Translations under genes and position numbers: made by a program
Assembly: GCF_020520425.1 (NCBI RefSeq)
Contig: NC_079491.1
Span: 20,513,449 to 20,577,448 of the forward strand
Reading direction: 5' to 3'
Length of the DNA stretch: 64,000 nt
Source of the DNA: Spinacia oleracea
Lineage: Eukaryota; Streptophyta; Magnoliopsida; Caryophyllales; Amaranthaceae
The notes under the pieces: generated by a model
Databases searched by the model: none
What the model saw: only the letters and a program-made list of their open reading frames with translations
What the model was told of the DNA's origin: nothing
In this document: positions 11,636 to 24,874 of the stretch, one piece after another
How positions within the stretch are numbered: the stretch's first letter is position 1
Layout: each line of letters starts with the position of its first letter

Positions 11636-13410
11636 TGTGGTATCACGAGCCTCTTGTTAATTGCATAATCAATTATAATTAACATGGATTAAATTTTATA
11701 AATTTGCAAAGAATTAAAGTGGTGAATTAATGTCGTGGTAATTAATTGCAAATTCATGTGATTATTTAATTATATGTTCGCAGGATTTTCGGCAGTTTTG
11801 TCAATACTAATCGGAATCTTATGATTTTATAGTGAATTTCGCATGTAAACGACGTTTTAAAATTTTAATAAAAAGAGTTTTTTCGGCCGAACCAAGAATT
11901 TCCAAATTTGAAGCCTAACTTTTAGGGGTGAGCACAACAAGGTACCTATTAAAATTCCAGGAACCGGAACCGGAACTTGTTGCAACAGGTTCCGATTCTA
12001 GGTACCCTATTTTTTTAATTTTTTTAATATTGTTGATATTTTATTGAAAAACTATCTACTTTATGGTTTGGGCTTTGATTTTTTTTTTTTTGTTATAATT
12101 TGGGCTTAAGTTGTAATTCTGTATTTATATTTTCCAACAATTAGCTTGGTTTGTTTTATATTTTGGGCATATGAGACATTTTTATTTGGCCTGATTCTTT
12201 TTTTTTTGGGTACTCCATGTTACAATTAGTGTGTACAGGGTACCCATTTCAAAAAATTGAGAAAGGGAACCGGAATCGGAACCTGTTGCAACAGGTTCCT
12301 AAATTTGTTACCCGGAACCGGAACCTACACAACAGGTTCCGGTCCCGGAAACGCAGATTCCTAACAGGTTCCGGTTCCGATTCAGGGTACCCTGACTTTT
12401 TGCTCACCCATAGTAAATATGAATTTTTGGAGGTTTTAGTTTTTCGAACTCAAATTATAATTTGTTAATGATGTTAAAATTAATATTTTCAAATCTTGTT
12501 AGATAATCTTGAATTAATAAATTACCTACTGCATATGATTAACAATTTCAAGATTTAAATTCGTTAATTATGCAACAATTTGTAATTATAGTTAATTCGT
12601 GGATTTTCAAATAATTTGTAATTTGATTGGATTTTTAATAATTAATTGATAATTTAATTGGGATCTAGTGATTAAAAGACCACCATAATTTGTTAAAGCT
12701 CGAATCTTTAAAATTTTAGGAACCCTAATTTTAATCCCCTAATGTTTATGTAATAGGAAATTATTTTTCTTAATGAATTTTCGATTAATCGCCTAAATAT
12801 TTATGAAATTAATATAATTTATTATAATTTGTCATAAAATTTTGAAAATTACAAAATTTTGATTATATAAAATCGTTCACAAACTTGCACGCACGAAGCA
12901 ATGGAAAACCTAGTGTTATCTGAAAGGGGTGTTGTAATGGTGCAAGCATGCAACGACGAGCAAGGGAGCTCGTCGCCCATGCGGTACTGCTACAACGAGC
13001 AAGGCAAATGTGTGCGCGGTGTGCGGGCTGCGACCTGTGCGTTGTGTGTGCTCTGTGTGTGTCGGCGTAGGCGAGAAGCAATGGGTGCGAAGAGCAAGCC
13101 AGGCAGGGCTGGACGAGCGACACGCTGAGCAAGGGGGATCGCGTGCCCACATCGCCTAGCACACTCGCCCAACGAGCACAAGGCACCGATGATGTGGGTG
13201 CTGGCCTCGTGGCAGGCGCGCTACTCCATGCTACCCGCCTAGCGATGTAGGCAGCGGCACGACCGGGCGATGGCTTCGGCCATGGGGCGCACATGCTGTG
13301 CCCTGCTGCTGTAAGGCCTTGGCGAGGGATGGGCTTTGCGCCCATGTGCCTTGCCTTGGCCGTAGCGCATGCGTGCTATGGCTATGTGCCACATGTTATT
13401 GTACTCGTCT
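11636..13410 (+). mobile_element. Leader / internal region of the copia element (fossil)
   Basis: Begins with the primer site at 11638-11651 and continues as a long non-coding leader. The right part (12880-13390) is GC-rich and contains GCACGCACGAAGCAATGG and repeated GAGCAAGG words, a leader style I remember from chenopod copia elements. No gag or pol is seen; the element is truncated on the right by a Ty3-type LTR. The frames here are low-complexity and are not supported. A hAT-like element (11923-12412) interrupts it. Confidence 0.5.
11923..12412. mobile_element. Non-autonomous hAT-like element
   Basis: About 490 bp with ends TAGGGGTGAGCA and TGCTCACCCATA, forming a 12-bp imperfect terminal inverted repeat of a common plant hAT type. 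The interior has inverted copies of GGAACCGGAACC and ACAACAGGTTCC plus GGTACC words near both ends, so it can fold strongly. No coding capacity. An 8-bp target duplication could not be read, probably from decay. Confidence 0.55.
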
Positions 13411-13764
13411 CCCCACGGACGACGCCAAATTGTTTCGGGGTTGAAACGATGGTAGAAGCGTCCTTGATATCTTGAGTTCCGGCCAAGTACGGTGCCTGCA
13501 AGATGAACTCCGGGCCAGGGGGGTCCACGAGGCGTAGCCTCGGACGCTCAAGTCAGTACAATTGATGTATAAAATGATAGTGTTTAGGGGGGAGAGAGAG
13601 TAGGGTTGCTTCTCTAGGGTCAGAGAATGACCTCTTTTACCTTGCCCCTTGAGGGGTATATACAATGCTTTGTTGGGCCTTTGAGGCCTTATAAGTGATA
13701 TTGGGCTTTGTTGGTTTTATTGGCTTTTGGGTTAAAATGGCATGCCCATTTTAACAGCCTAACA
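13411..13764 (-). repeat. Short Ty3-type LTR with primer site (fossil)
   Basis: On the minus strand an LTR of about 334 bp (13764 to 13431) starts TGTTAGGCTG and ends CCCCGAAACA. It is followed two or three bases later by TGGCGTCGTCCGTGGGG (13411-13427), a Tat/Athila-style Ty3 primer site. Almost no internal sequence follows, so the element is truncated. The short LTR could also mean a TRIM or other small derivative. Confidence 0.6.
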
Positions 13765-13881
13765 GTATATATATACTTGGGCGTAAAAAGTCAAAGTGAT
13801 ATAAACATACTCCGTAGAAAGTACTTATTACTCCGTATTACGGAGTAGGTAAACTTCATTATCGTACAATACAAATATATA

Positions 13882-14180
13882 CTCCCTCCGTCCCTTAATA
13901 TTCGCCTGTTTTTCTTTTCGGGCCGTCTCTTAATACTTGCACCGCTTCTATAAATTGATTTTTTACCAATATTATATTATTTCTCACACTTACCTACTAA
14001 CCCACTCCCTACAAAATATCATTTAAAAATTCACTCCCCCACTACCCTTACACATCTTCTACTAACTATATAAAAAAAATACTCCAATACCAACAACCAC
14101 CCATTAAATTAATAAGTCAATTTAAGTGTCTTAAAATACGCACCGGTCAAACCGATGCAAATATTAAGAGACGGAGGAAG
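13882..14180. mobile_element. Stowaway-like MITE
   Basis: 299 bp, beginning CTCCCTCCGTCCC and ending GACGGAGGAAG, with TA duplications at 13880-13881 and 14181-14182. The TIRs match the Tc1/mariner Stowaway consensus. It is the same subfamily, in opposite orientation, as the MITE at 14761-15087. Confidence 0.82.
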
Positions 14181-14217
14181 TACCATATTAGTGGTAGAGT
14201 AAAATACAAATATACTA

Positions 14218-14572
14218 CTCTCTCCGTCTCTTTTTGTTCTTTACGTTTTCCTTTTTGGGTATTTCAAAATGTTCTTTACCTTTTCTTTTATATTATCACA
14301 TAAATGACTTAGTATTATATCAAAATTTGTGTCCAATTATTATTTTAACCAATTAAATTCATTGAGTCATTTAATCTCTCACACTTTTCCATTGGGACAT
14401 CAAAATTTTCTCATTTCTCAATATCAGAATTTTGATAAAAGTGAAAATATTATAAATAAACGTAATTTATCTTATTTAGATAAAAAAAATGAGGAATCCC
14501 GATACAAAATAATTAATCGTTAAAACGTGTGAAAAATATCAAATGTAAAGAAAAAAAAAGAGACGAAGGGAG
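14218..14572. mobile_element. Stowaway-like MITE, second subfamily
   Basis: 355 bp with TIRs CTCTCTCCGTCTC and GAGACGAAGGGAG and flanking TA at 14216-14217 and 14573-14574. The interior is unlike the other MITEs. Any small frames in it are chance. Confidence 0.75.
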
Positions 14573-14596
14573 TAACGTATTAGTACACTAGTACAT

Positions 14597-15189
14597 CTAT
14601 CCGTGGACTATGGACCATGGTGCACATAGAGCATGGTGCACCATGTGCACCAAAAGAACACATGTGCATAAACAAAAGAACATGACACTACGACAAAAGA
14701 ACATGCAATATAATTTTTTTTTACTTTTTTGTTATAAAAAATCACAATTTATTAAAAATACTCCCTCCGTCCCTTAATACTCGCATCGGTTTGACCGGTG
14801 CGTAGTTTAAGACATTTGAATTGACTTAATAATTTAATAGGTGTTAGTTGATAGTGGGGTATTTTTTAATATAGTTAGTGAGAAATGTGTAATAGGTGGG
14901 GAGTAGTGAGTGGGGGGGGGTGTGGATTTTTAAATGATATTTTGTAAGGAGTAGGGTGTAGGTGGGGTAGTAGGTAAGTGTGAGAAATAATATAATATTA
15001 ATAAAGATTTCTATTTATAGAAGTGGTGCAAGTATTAAGGGACGATCCGAAAAGGAAAGCGGTGCGAGTATTAAGGGACGGAGGGAGTATAAAAATATAT
15101 ATGTCCATGTTCTTTTTACGTAAACGGATGTTCTTTTAATTATATACTAATGTTCTTAAGGTGCACCATGGTCCACCTTATAAATTGCG
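14597..15189. mobile_element. MITE holding another MITE
   Basis: An outer non-autonomous element is recognisable from inverted arms, GGACCATGGTGCACA on the left and GTGCACCATGGTCC on the right, and matching subterminal AAAAGAACAT/ATGTTCTTTT words. The 9-bp direct repeat CTAGTACAT flanks it (14588-14596 and 15190-15198), which would fit a Mutator-like MITE. Without the inner Stowaway (14761-15087) it is about 264 bp. Confidence 0.5.
14761..15087. mobile_element. Stowaway-like MITE nested in another MITE
   Basis: 327 bp with TIRs CTCCCTCCGTCCC and GGGACGGAGGGAG and TA at 14759-14760 and 15088-15089. Subterminal motifs (ACTCGCATCGGTTTGACCGG and its inverse) match the MITE at 13882-14180 read the other way. 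It interrupts the element at 14597-15189. Confidence 0.85.
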
Positions 15190-15438
15190 CTAGTACATGC
15201 TACAGTTCTACTCCTACTGGATACTGTCCTAAAGGCTATAGTCATACGGAGTACAGAAATGACGATTAAATTCATTAATTTACACCATTAACATGAAATT
15301 ATCCAATAATAACAAAATATGTAAGTTTACAAATTTCTCCTAAATTCCCTCCCACTCAATCCATCCATATTCCATTTCCTCCCTAAATAAAGCAACACCC
15401 CCCACCTTTCCCCTCTCTTTCTCTCTCTACAATCATCA

Positions 15439-18400
15439 ATGGCAGCAATTTCATCAGACTATTCAAACTCCACAATTGCAGACCATCTCAAATGCCGCAA
15501 ACCCAGAAACCAACGTTCATCATCATCTTCAGATCCAAAACACCCACAAATGCCTTCAATTATTCAATCCACTCGCTGCAAATCCACCATTTCTTCCCTC
15601 CTCCTCTCCACTTTCACCAACAATCATGAAAACACCAAAATCACCCCCAAAAAACACTTCAAAAACCCCGGTTTACGCGGCTTCGGGTGCGCCGCTCGCC
15701 CCGAGGTTACCGTCCCGGCTGTTATTAGGTCGTCCGCCGATTGGGAAAGCAATCAAACAAACAACAGGCAACATAAAAACAAGCATAACAATGTTGCGGG
15801 TTCGAGTTCCAGTTCTAGAAAGAAGAAGAACAAGAATAAGAATAAGAATGCGCAACAATTGCAAAGTGTGTTGATGGATGACCCAATTGGGTCAGTTGGT
15901 GTTCAAGATTTATGGTGTGGTGATGCTTCTGCTGCTGCTTCTGTTGATTGCGTTCGTCCTCTGTCTTCTGGTCACAACAACAGAGGCAAAATTGATCTTG
16001 ATAAACTTCATCATAGAGAGGTTCTTTTTATTTTATTTTATTTTATTTTCAATTTCTGAATTAATTTCCTTTTTATTTGGGATTTAAATTTCCTTTTTGG
16101 GTTTTTATTGGTGCATATTTGTGAATTGGGATTCTAAAATTAATGGGGAATTTCTGCAGGTGTTACTCCTAGTTTTTATTTATGCATCGTTTTTGTTGGA
16201 TTTGAGCCCACATTCTTGAATGATACCCGGTATTTAATTATGGAAAATGATATATGTAGCCGCAAGAATTAAGTATTCAAGAGTAGAAACCATAAATCAT
16301 TAGTTACTCCAATCGACGTGTGATTTTATAATCACCTACATTAAATATTTTGAAACTTCGTTCATTAAATTAATTTTAAAACTTTATATGTGTACGTCAT
16401 TTGTTTGAATTTCTTGGATTAGATGAAGCTATGGCCATAAAAATATTGAAAAATCTGGGGATTCTTCCAACTTTATACCTTAAGTATTGTGCTGCCTTTT
16501 GTCTGGGAAAGCATATTCTATGTAGTAGAAAATATTATCATATGGGTTGGATGTTGAGCGCATAGTTTATCCTTCATTTAATTTCACTAATGCTCAGACA
16601 TTCTGCAGTTTTCCCATCAATTTTGTTAGGTGGCTTAATTCATAGCTTCATCTCTTTGTCTCAACTGATTGGATTAAACTAACGGTATTGGATTAAACTA
16701 ACGGTTTAGCACTAAGGGCCAAGGACAAGTGTACAACCATCAAATATACAAGTATTATTTAAAGTCGTATTAATGTTAGAATGCACGACAAAATCACGCG
16801 TCAACCTGTGTTAGTCCGTATTGTTTACTTGTTTAGTTTAGACATCATTTTACTTAAACTACTGTTACTGTCATGGTTCTTTTTCCATTGAAGTTTTGTT
16901 TAGATTTTGGTCAACATTTCTTGTGAATTCTTTTAAAACACCGTATTTGTTATTCTTTTGAGTTGTATTTCTGTCTTTCCTGTCAGCTTCTATCGTTTGC
17001 CAGTATCGTTTGACTATAATCTGTCATTAATTTGTTGTATCCTTGTCGACTTGCAGCGTGCCTCCTATAATTCTAGACAGAGAGTGAACACTGAGCATTT
17101 TGCTGCCCCAGGCCTGGATTCTGCCTTTGATGTTCCCTCTTTTGGACCAGATGTATTTGAAGCCCAGTACTACCATCATATGCGTAGTCGAACCCCCGAG
17201 GGGTTAGCAGAGGTTTGTTAATATCATGCTTGTACAAATTTGGTTTTTGACATTTCAATTACATCTTGCACTATCGTAGTTTAACCTTTATGCAAGGAAA
17301 AACTTTGCTTAGCAATCTAGGAATGGATTTGAAAGTGCCCATTTATTTGTTTGTCAAGTGACTTTTACTTGATGATGTTTTCGGCTTTTAGGTATGGTTT
17401 GTCCCCTAATCATAGTATATATTTCTTGCGTGGCATCTATTTCATTATTACATTAGTGTCCTGCTTTTTTTATAACAATTTATTCATGAGAAAATAGATG
17501 TCACATTTATTTATATTAGGTGTAAAGTAATGTTTCACCAATATCTGGCTTCTAATTTAAACAAACAACCTATAGGGTGTCCCATTGTATCATTGTTAGA
17601 CCCCAACCTATAGTCCGCTTCACAGGATTTGTTTGGTACAACTAGATCATATGATACTACAGCCATAAATCACTCATTCTTCTTGGGCTTGAAGGTAAAC
17701 AATCAGCTCAGTTGCGACTTTGTTTTAAGATAATAGACTACATTTGATGAAAGTAAAGGCTTGCTTAGAATAATCAATTCATACCCAGATATGTATTCCC
17801 TCAAAAAAAAAAAAAAAATTTGCATATTTTCTTACAAGGTACTATTAGGATTGTAACTTTTGCCATGATATAGTCAAAGGAAATACTTTTTGGTTAAAAT
17901 TGAGATTATTTTAGGAATTATTTAACTGCAAAAGCGAAACGTTCTTCGTATTATTTGTATTTAGAAATGGGTTTAAATTATTGGAATTTGCAATTCCAAT
18001 TGGGGATTCTAGTGCCTGAAGGTAGGTACTTTTAGGATTGTAGCTTTTGCCATGATATAAAGGAAATACTTTTGGTTTAAATTGAGATTATTTTAGGAAT
18101 TATTTTACTGCAAAAGTAAAACGTACTTCGTATTATTTGTATTTAGAAATGAATTAAATTATTGGAATTTACAATTCCAATTGGGGATTCTAGTGCCTGA
18201 ATGTAGGTAAAGTGGGTTTGACTTTACTTCTGTTCTCAACCTTGATAACCACATCCTTTTCCTAGTGCCCTTATTTCTTTATATCTCTAAATCTCTAATG
18301 ATTCTGTTTTGTTTGAGGAAACAATTAATTATGTTTAGTAGCTTGCTCGTGAATTTATGTTGCTACTTTAGACCATCCCTGTAGGGGTTAAGTAATGATT

Positions 18401-20560
18401 TGTAAGGCAGTGTTGATAACGTCCTCATAGGGTTGGGTATTCATAGAGGTCACAGAAGCGTACCTGCTACTTATAGAACATATTGGAAGTGTGACTTTTG
18501 TGGGTAGCTCCATGAAAAGTTAAACCAATGTGTGAAAAATAAAAAAGTTATGGATGCATTATCTAAGCGTAGTTAGCTAAAAATGAGGCTAAAATATTCG
18601 ATATCTGTTTACAAACTGTTCAAAAATGGAGTTTACAAACTGTTCTCTGTATGTTCAATCTCTGTTTAACAAATAGATTAAAACACTCCTGCAAAAATAA
18701 ATAATGTTAAATAAAAAACGCAGCATAGATTCTAAAATATTTTTAGTTCTTGTTTCAGGCTTTCAGCATAACCTTAAGTCTTTTAACTTCAGGGTTTTGT
18801 TATGCACATAAGCCGTCTCATATCTGTCTTTTCCTAGATGATTATATGGAGCTCTTCATTAATTATATTTAAATGTTGTTTGAAACAGTTAGAGATATTA
18901 TTGAAGGTAACATGGTGAAAATTAAGAAAGGAACCTTGGTTTTTCTTCTTAGTTACTTGATTAAACAAACTCCAATATTGTTATAGGATACTTGGATGTA
19001 AAGGTCTAAAGGATGCCATCCTAGAATCCATATCTCTCATTATTGTCCCAATGAAGTCAGCTCATAACATTGGCACAGAGTATATTAAAAATAGTGGGTT
19101 GTTTTGACTTTTGAAGAGAAATTCATCAAAACTTAAGCTAGTTTTCATCTCCATCACAAATTTGCTGAAAAACAATAGTAATTTTTCTTGTCCCAACTTA
19201 ATGAAATGCTGTCAAGATGGATTTCCGAACAGCTCCTTGTTGGTACTTGGTATTTTACGTGTTGCAGCTTTTAGAGCTGACTTAAAAGCTGTTTGATGTA
19301 TGGATATTGGATGTGCTATGATAAATAGCCTGTTGTAAACTTCCCTGGATCCGGGCTTTAGATACAAAGAATTCAGAAATAGATTGATAAACAAAAAATA
19401 TACTTAAGTTTTCCTCTTGGAAGAACATATTTCCAATATACAGAGTAAATGATAATATTTGGCTTGTAATTTTTTTAAAAGATTGTTTACGGAAGGGCTT
19501 GCTTTTTTTCTCTTCATTTTCCCCCTCAAAACCAATTTTAGGCTGTTAAGAATGTCAATTAAGAATAATCGTTTTTATTGCATAGAGATAACTATGTTTT
19601 TCTTGCTTGCTGATTTGCAATTTTATAATCAGCCTATATCAAGAGCAGTTTGTTTTACAGAACTAACATTGATGAGGCTCCAGTGAACCTATTCTCTTCC
19701 CACATTAGTCCAGAGCCAAGTAGCTCTTTAGTAATTTTAAAAAAAAAAATTGTATTCAAGTAGCGTTCAATCTGAAGTAGCATGTTGCCATAGTTTCCTG
19801 TGTGGCGTTGTGCTGACTACTGAGTCCCCCAATTATTCCTGTGCTGCTTGTTAAATAATTGTATTGCGGTACGTTATACGTCCTAGACTGTGTTGAATGA
19901 ATGGGTCAACAAAACTAACTTATATGTATGCTTTGGACACAGATCTTAATGTTCCAAAATGGTCTGCTGTCGGGAAGAAGATCGGGTGGTGCTGATAGAT
20001 ACCGGGATTTGAGACTAGATGTTGATAATATGACATATGAAGTATGGCTATCATTTCTCATACCCTTGTGATAATTTTCTATCAACATATTTGGCAGAAA
20101 TGTGGTTACGTTGTGAATTTTGCTTATGTATGCTGCATTTCTTTCTGATGGTCCAAACAGGAATTGCTCGAACTTGGTGATAGTATTGGGCATGTGAATA
20201 CCGGACTGCGAGATGATCAGATTGGCAGATGTCTCAGGAAAACTAAGCTCTCTGTCATAAATGAACTTGCGTCACAACCCCGCATATCAGCTGAGATAGA
20301 AGGAAAATGCAGCATTTGTCAGGTTAGCATCTGGACCCAATCTATTTATGAAGTATTAAGCTTAAATAATAATCTTAAACAAGAATATAACCTAAAGTTG
20401 CGAGTGGTATTTGTTATAAATTTTGCAGGAAGAGTATGAAGCGGATGAGGAGGTGGGGAAACTGGAATGTGGACATGATTATCACTTGCATTGCATTAAG
20501 CAGTGGCTTGTTCGGAAAAATGCTTGCCCTGTTTGTAAAGCTGAAGCATCTTCTCTTTAG
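15439..20560 (+). CDS. RING-H2 E3 ubiquitin ligase (MBR/RHG1A-like)
   Basis: Probable E3 ubiquitin ligase, 376 aa. Five exons with consistent GT-AG sites and all in phase 0: 15439-16020, 17057-17212, 19943-20041, 20161-20322, 20429-20560. Residues 1-194 are low-complexity, Ser/Asn/Lys-rich, with a basic tract that could be a nuclear signal. About 265-300 contain RDLRLDVDNMTYEELLELGD, the conserved segment before the RING in plant MBR/HIP-type ligases. The RING-H2 is at 329-369 with exact spacing C-X2-C-X14-C-X1-H-X2-H-X2-C-X10-C-X2-C and the Trp expected in E2-binding RINGs. The exon 4/5 junction falls just after the first Cys pair. A CT-rich stretch lies just upstream of the ATG. The gene looks intact; its substrate cannot be told. 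Confidence 0.9.
17838..18208. repeat. Tandem duplication inside RING gene intron 2
   Basis: Two adjacent direct copies of about 185 bp (about 17838-18024 and 18025-18208), both running from TTAGGATTGTA through TTGGGGATTCTAGTGCCTGAA. They differ at scattered sites, so the duplication is not brand new. The rest of the 2.7-kb intron (17213-19942) shows no recognisable element. Confidence 0.75.
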
Positions 20561-21424
20561 GATTTCGAGTGGGTTCTGTCCTGTGATTATTGATATTTTT
20601 CCCCATTTGTATAGATTTAAATTTGATGGCCATTACATAGTAGGGTAGTGTGTTCATTGCTGTGATGTGAGTGTGTTGGCTGTTCTGAAGCTTGGTTTCC
20701 CACTTCAGCAAAGTGGGAAAAATTTATCAAATAGGGTTTTTCTCATTTATTTTATCTTCCCTGCTGAAGGATTCATGAGCCGCAGTAGAGAGTTTTGTTT
20801 CCTGTTATTTGTTCCACATATAAAAATTCGCTGTTTTGCTCCATATATGTTTTCTTTTTAAAAAAAATTATGTTTGATCTCATTTTGGGTACTGGAGTCT
20901 GAAGTTGCATTTGCTAATGCTGGTATGATGTTGGGAGTGGATTCTTTAAGTAATGATTAAAACCGATTGATGGTTTAACTATTAAGCAAATTGACGATAG
21001 AAGACTTGTTATTAAACTTAGTGACTCACCGTCTGAATGTTACTGAGTTTATCCAAACTGAATCCAATTCGAATTTTCTCCTCTAGATTCTCTTGCAACT
21101 TATTCATTTTCCCCATGTTTAAGTGCACTTATGGGGAATAAGGTGCCATGAAATCACTGATGGATGCTAATGATTCATGAAGTTGTTTAATGCAGAAGGA
21201 TTCTTTTTATGTACTGTAGTTGTTTTCCTTCTAGTATCAAGGATGTCAAATAATGTGCATATGTATGTATATACAGAAGATGAAATAATAAAATCCTGTA
21301 TCTATTTCCATGTAACCCTGTACAAATAAGTAAATTTTTTGCAGGATTCCAAGCCCTTTTGATGATATCCTGTAAGTTTGTATCCAAGAACAAGATTGCG
21401 TGACAGTCCTCAGCCCGCAAAAGA
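20561..21424. other. Region between convergent gene ends
   Basis: About 865 bp between the RING stop codon and the stop codon of the hydrolase on the other strand. It presumably holds the two 3' UTRs. No repeat or further gene is seen. Confidence 0.6.
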
Positions 21425-24400
21425 TCATCTATCAAGTTTGTCATGAGCACTGAGAAAATGGATGATACATGGACAAACCTTCTTGGCAGCCTAGCAGCAG
21501 ATTACAACTGGTATAAGTAAACAGCCGCCATTCACTAAGTAACTGTAAAAGATGATAGGACAGAACTAGAAAGAAGCTTACAAAACGGCCTCCCACTAAA
21601 TCATAGTGAGCATAATGCGGACCGCCAACTTCTCCAAACACTTTGAATGTAATTTTATCCTCAGGGATCACCTTGATTGTTTCTGTTACATCATATTGAA
21701 ATAGCGTGTAAATTCATTTATAGGGATAAACTCATAAAAGCATTATACTACAAGAGATTCAAACATGTGGTACGAGTAAGAACTAAGAAGTACTGTATGT
21801 TATACCGTAAACAGCTTCAGGAGGACAGATTAAGTCTCGATCACCAGCAAGGGCCAAAATAGGGACATTGGTCTTGTGAAGATGATCCTTGTAATAAAAT
21901 GTTCCAGATCGATCCCTTAAACCAGAGCTCTCAAAAAGTGTTGCTAATTGCAAGAGGAGTTTGGCAGGCACTGTACCTGTAGTACAAGTTGAAGAACAAA
22001 TGATAGCAAAGGTAAGTTTATATATGAAATGGAGCAGATTGACAAAAGTGTTGACAGTCGCTATATATACAAAAAAAAGGTCCTTTACTCACAGAAGTTC
22101 TTGAGGGTAAACTTGTCAAACATCTCCGGGAGCATCATGTCCTGAGCAGATATCATCGAATTCAGCCAAGACAGTAGAAATGGAGCACGAGAAGCGAGAG
22201 GTTGCATGGTGGCAAGCAGTGCACCTATAGGTATCGATGTGATCTTTAAAGCCTTTGCAGGATCCGCCTACATAATCACAGGCTTGTGTCAGCTAGCTAT
22301 CTGATAGTTAAACTAGCATAGATTATATATAGTGAACTGAAAGACAAAGTTCATCATAAAGAGTCTTCCTACCAAAGGCAAGAGTAGTTCAAGAGAAGAT
22401 TTTGAAGATGAATAGTCAAGTGCTGATGATAGTGTAGTCACTGCTGCAAAAGGAGACTGTCTTCCTTCAAACCCTAGCAAAAGAAAATAAAGTTGTCACC
22501 CCTATGATCCTCAAAGAAGCTTCTAAATGAACTGTGAAAATGCAAATCCACAGTGTAATTATAGGAACATGAAACAGCTCAAACCAAAAGCTCATTAGTT
22601 ATTGTTCCATCTATGACATAGGAGAGATCAACCACAAAACACGAAAGAAAGTTGGCATACCACACAGTGAGAGAGCTGCATACAGCAAAATACCACCCAT
22701 AGAATGCCCAATGGCAAACAATTTTCCATCCTGAGGGTTGCTTTGCATCTTAATGTAGTCCACCTGCAATAAGGATTTATGCAACCTATAATAATTCTGC
22801 ACATAATCACTTGTACACACTTTTCTAATACTCATTCTATATACTGCTGTCTGCAACCTGTTCATTTTAGAAATTACAGGACTCACTCCTCAGTTTTATG
22901 TTATAGTGTTATACCATCAAAGTGAATCCTGGCTTTCATCTTCTTTTAGATAATGTATGTAACAGTCACTGTTTTATGACACCCCTTACTGTTACTCTGA
23001 TTTGATGTTAAAAAAAACTTACGACTAGAGGCAGATCTTCTTTTAACAACTGATCAAAGTCCCATTCACTGTCCAGAAACAAGTCTAGCTGCCTTTGGAT
23101 ATCCCCTACCATCGGAATAAATTTCTCATTCCAACTCGAGTCCTTAACTTGGGATTGACCTGTCTTTGATAACCCTGCAAGTTCTTCCTTGATCTTAGAC
23201 TGTTGTTCAATATAGCAATTAATGAAAGATCCTATGCAGGACAAAATTATGATAGAAAATACAAGTGAAATTTGGTAGGCGGCTCACCTTGAAAGGATTC
23301 TAGTCCTCTCATACTGAATCCAGCACCCCGAACTTCAAGAATCCATGTGTCAAATCCTTCTCTTGACATATGACGTGCAAATGAGGTCTGCAATCATCCC
23401 AATGCATCAGTTAAGGCTCTTAGCTAGCTATTAACTCTTAAAAACCCAGATTATGTAGAGAAAGCAGGAATAATGAAGTGGTGATTCAGAAAGCAGAACA
23501 CAGAAAACAGAAGAATCATGGAGTATTATGCATCCAAATTTACAAAACTAGAGTAAGCCCAGTTTGGTAGTTGGTAATAAATGGCGGAAATTGGAAATGA
23601 ACCTACTGTAATTTGGCAAGGAAAGTAACATCATAATGTCCATGGCGATGCAATCTCATCCCAAACTTATGTTTTTCTTCATAGATTTTCATTCCTGCCT
23701 AATACCATCGCACAAGGAGTAATGAATGGTAATGAGATTTATGAAGAAAACTAAACTTCGAGGTGGATTAGCATTAACATAGACATTTTTATATCTTTCG
23801 TTGCAAATTTACAATGCAAATTCTATTATCGTTACCACAATTTAGTACTTCACTGCCTACCAAATCATGTATCCAAATTCAAAAAGTACTCCGTAAAACA
23901 GTAGTGATTGCAACCAGAGAAAGGAGAACTATGTACCCAAATTTACAAACTATAGTTAAAGTTGAAAGATGAAAGATGAGGATCTCATTGTACAACAACC
24001 GATCGTACCTTGCACCATGTACACGTTACAACTTACAGTTGTAGTTTTGTACACAGAAAATTGCTTGAACTCTTAATCAAATAAGTCTTTCTTAACCATA
24101 TCCTAATTCTAATACACAATCATACAAAATCTTTGTAATATCTTTTGTTCTTTACACTAGAAAACTCTTATTTATTTATTTTAACTTATCGACCCTTACC
24201 TACTCCGCATCTAAAATGTTACCCGGATACACCGTGTAGTCGTGTATCCTTTATTTTCTATGTGAGAGGACCACCCGTGGGCCGTGGGCATAAAAATACC
24301 AAAATAAGAGTGAGTACCCCTAACAAGTTTTACCTTACACAAACCTATTGGCTTCCTTTTAGTGGAAAGTTGGAACAATTGTAAAAAAAACAATAAAATT

Positions 24401-24874
24401 ACAAAGGTGAGAAAACTGACTTGAGGAGAGAGATCATATCCAATAGCATTAGTCCCGACGCCAGACAACAATAACAGAGGATGATTCCTGGCATTTACTG
24501 CCTGCATCGCATATTCCCATCACTTACATTAACATTAGCAACAAACTACAATTTACGCGTGATTTTATTCGTATATTCCTAAATAGTTAAAAGAAGAATA
24601 GACTATAAAAGAAAGAAGAAAGGGAAAAAAAGAAAGAGACATTGGAAGATGGAAGGTAACGCCACAGCGCAAGTCGCCAATCTGTGTTAGGCACTGTTAC
24701 ATAATGAAGCTCGTCGGCCGTACAGTTCTCCGGCTTCTCTACCACGGCTGCTCTCAGTTTCATCGCCCTGAAACGATGTCGTCTTGTTTGGATCCATTTC
24801 CTAGGCGTTTGATTACCCCAAATCGGCAAACAGATATCCTGTTTAATAGTGTTCATATTTAAATTTGAAATCAT
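21425..24874 (-). CDS. Alpha/beta-hydrolase family protein
   Basis: Predicted 427-aa hydrolase. Ten exons, all GT-AG and phase-consistent (minus order): 24874-24641, 24501-24421, 23387-23288, 23174-23023, 22763-22661, 22473-22373, 22267-22093, 21976-21806, 21682-21582, 21490-21425. LLLLSGVGTNAIGYDLSP (about 88-105) fits the oxyanion-hole region. GHSMGG is the nucleophile elbow (Ser about 210). GDRDLICPP supplies the acid (Asp 361 or 363), and the His lies in PHYAHYD (about 395-398). The order and the ADELHYV segment near the start resemble the plant family of Arabidopsis At1g15060/At1g73750, recalled from memory. The substrate is unknown. The first Met is chosen as the only one giving a full first exon; an internal Met near residue 38 is an alternative. 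No clear signal peptide. Confidence 0.88.

Noticed and set aside
12863-13475. Frames in the GC-rich copia leader
   Set aside because: Low complexity on both strands, and the region fits a known leader type.
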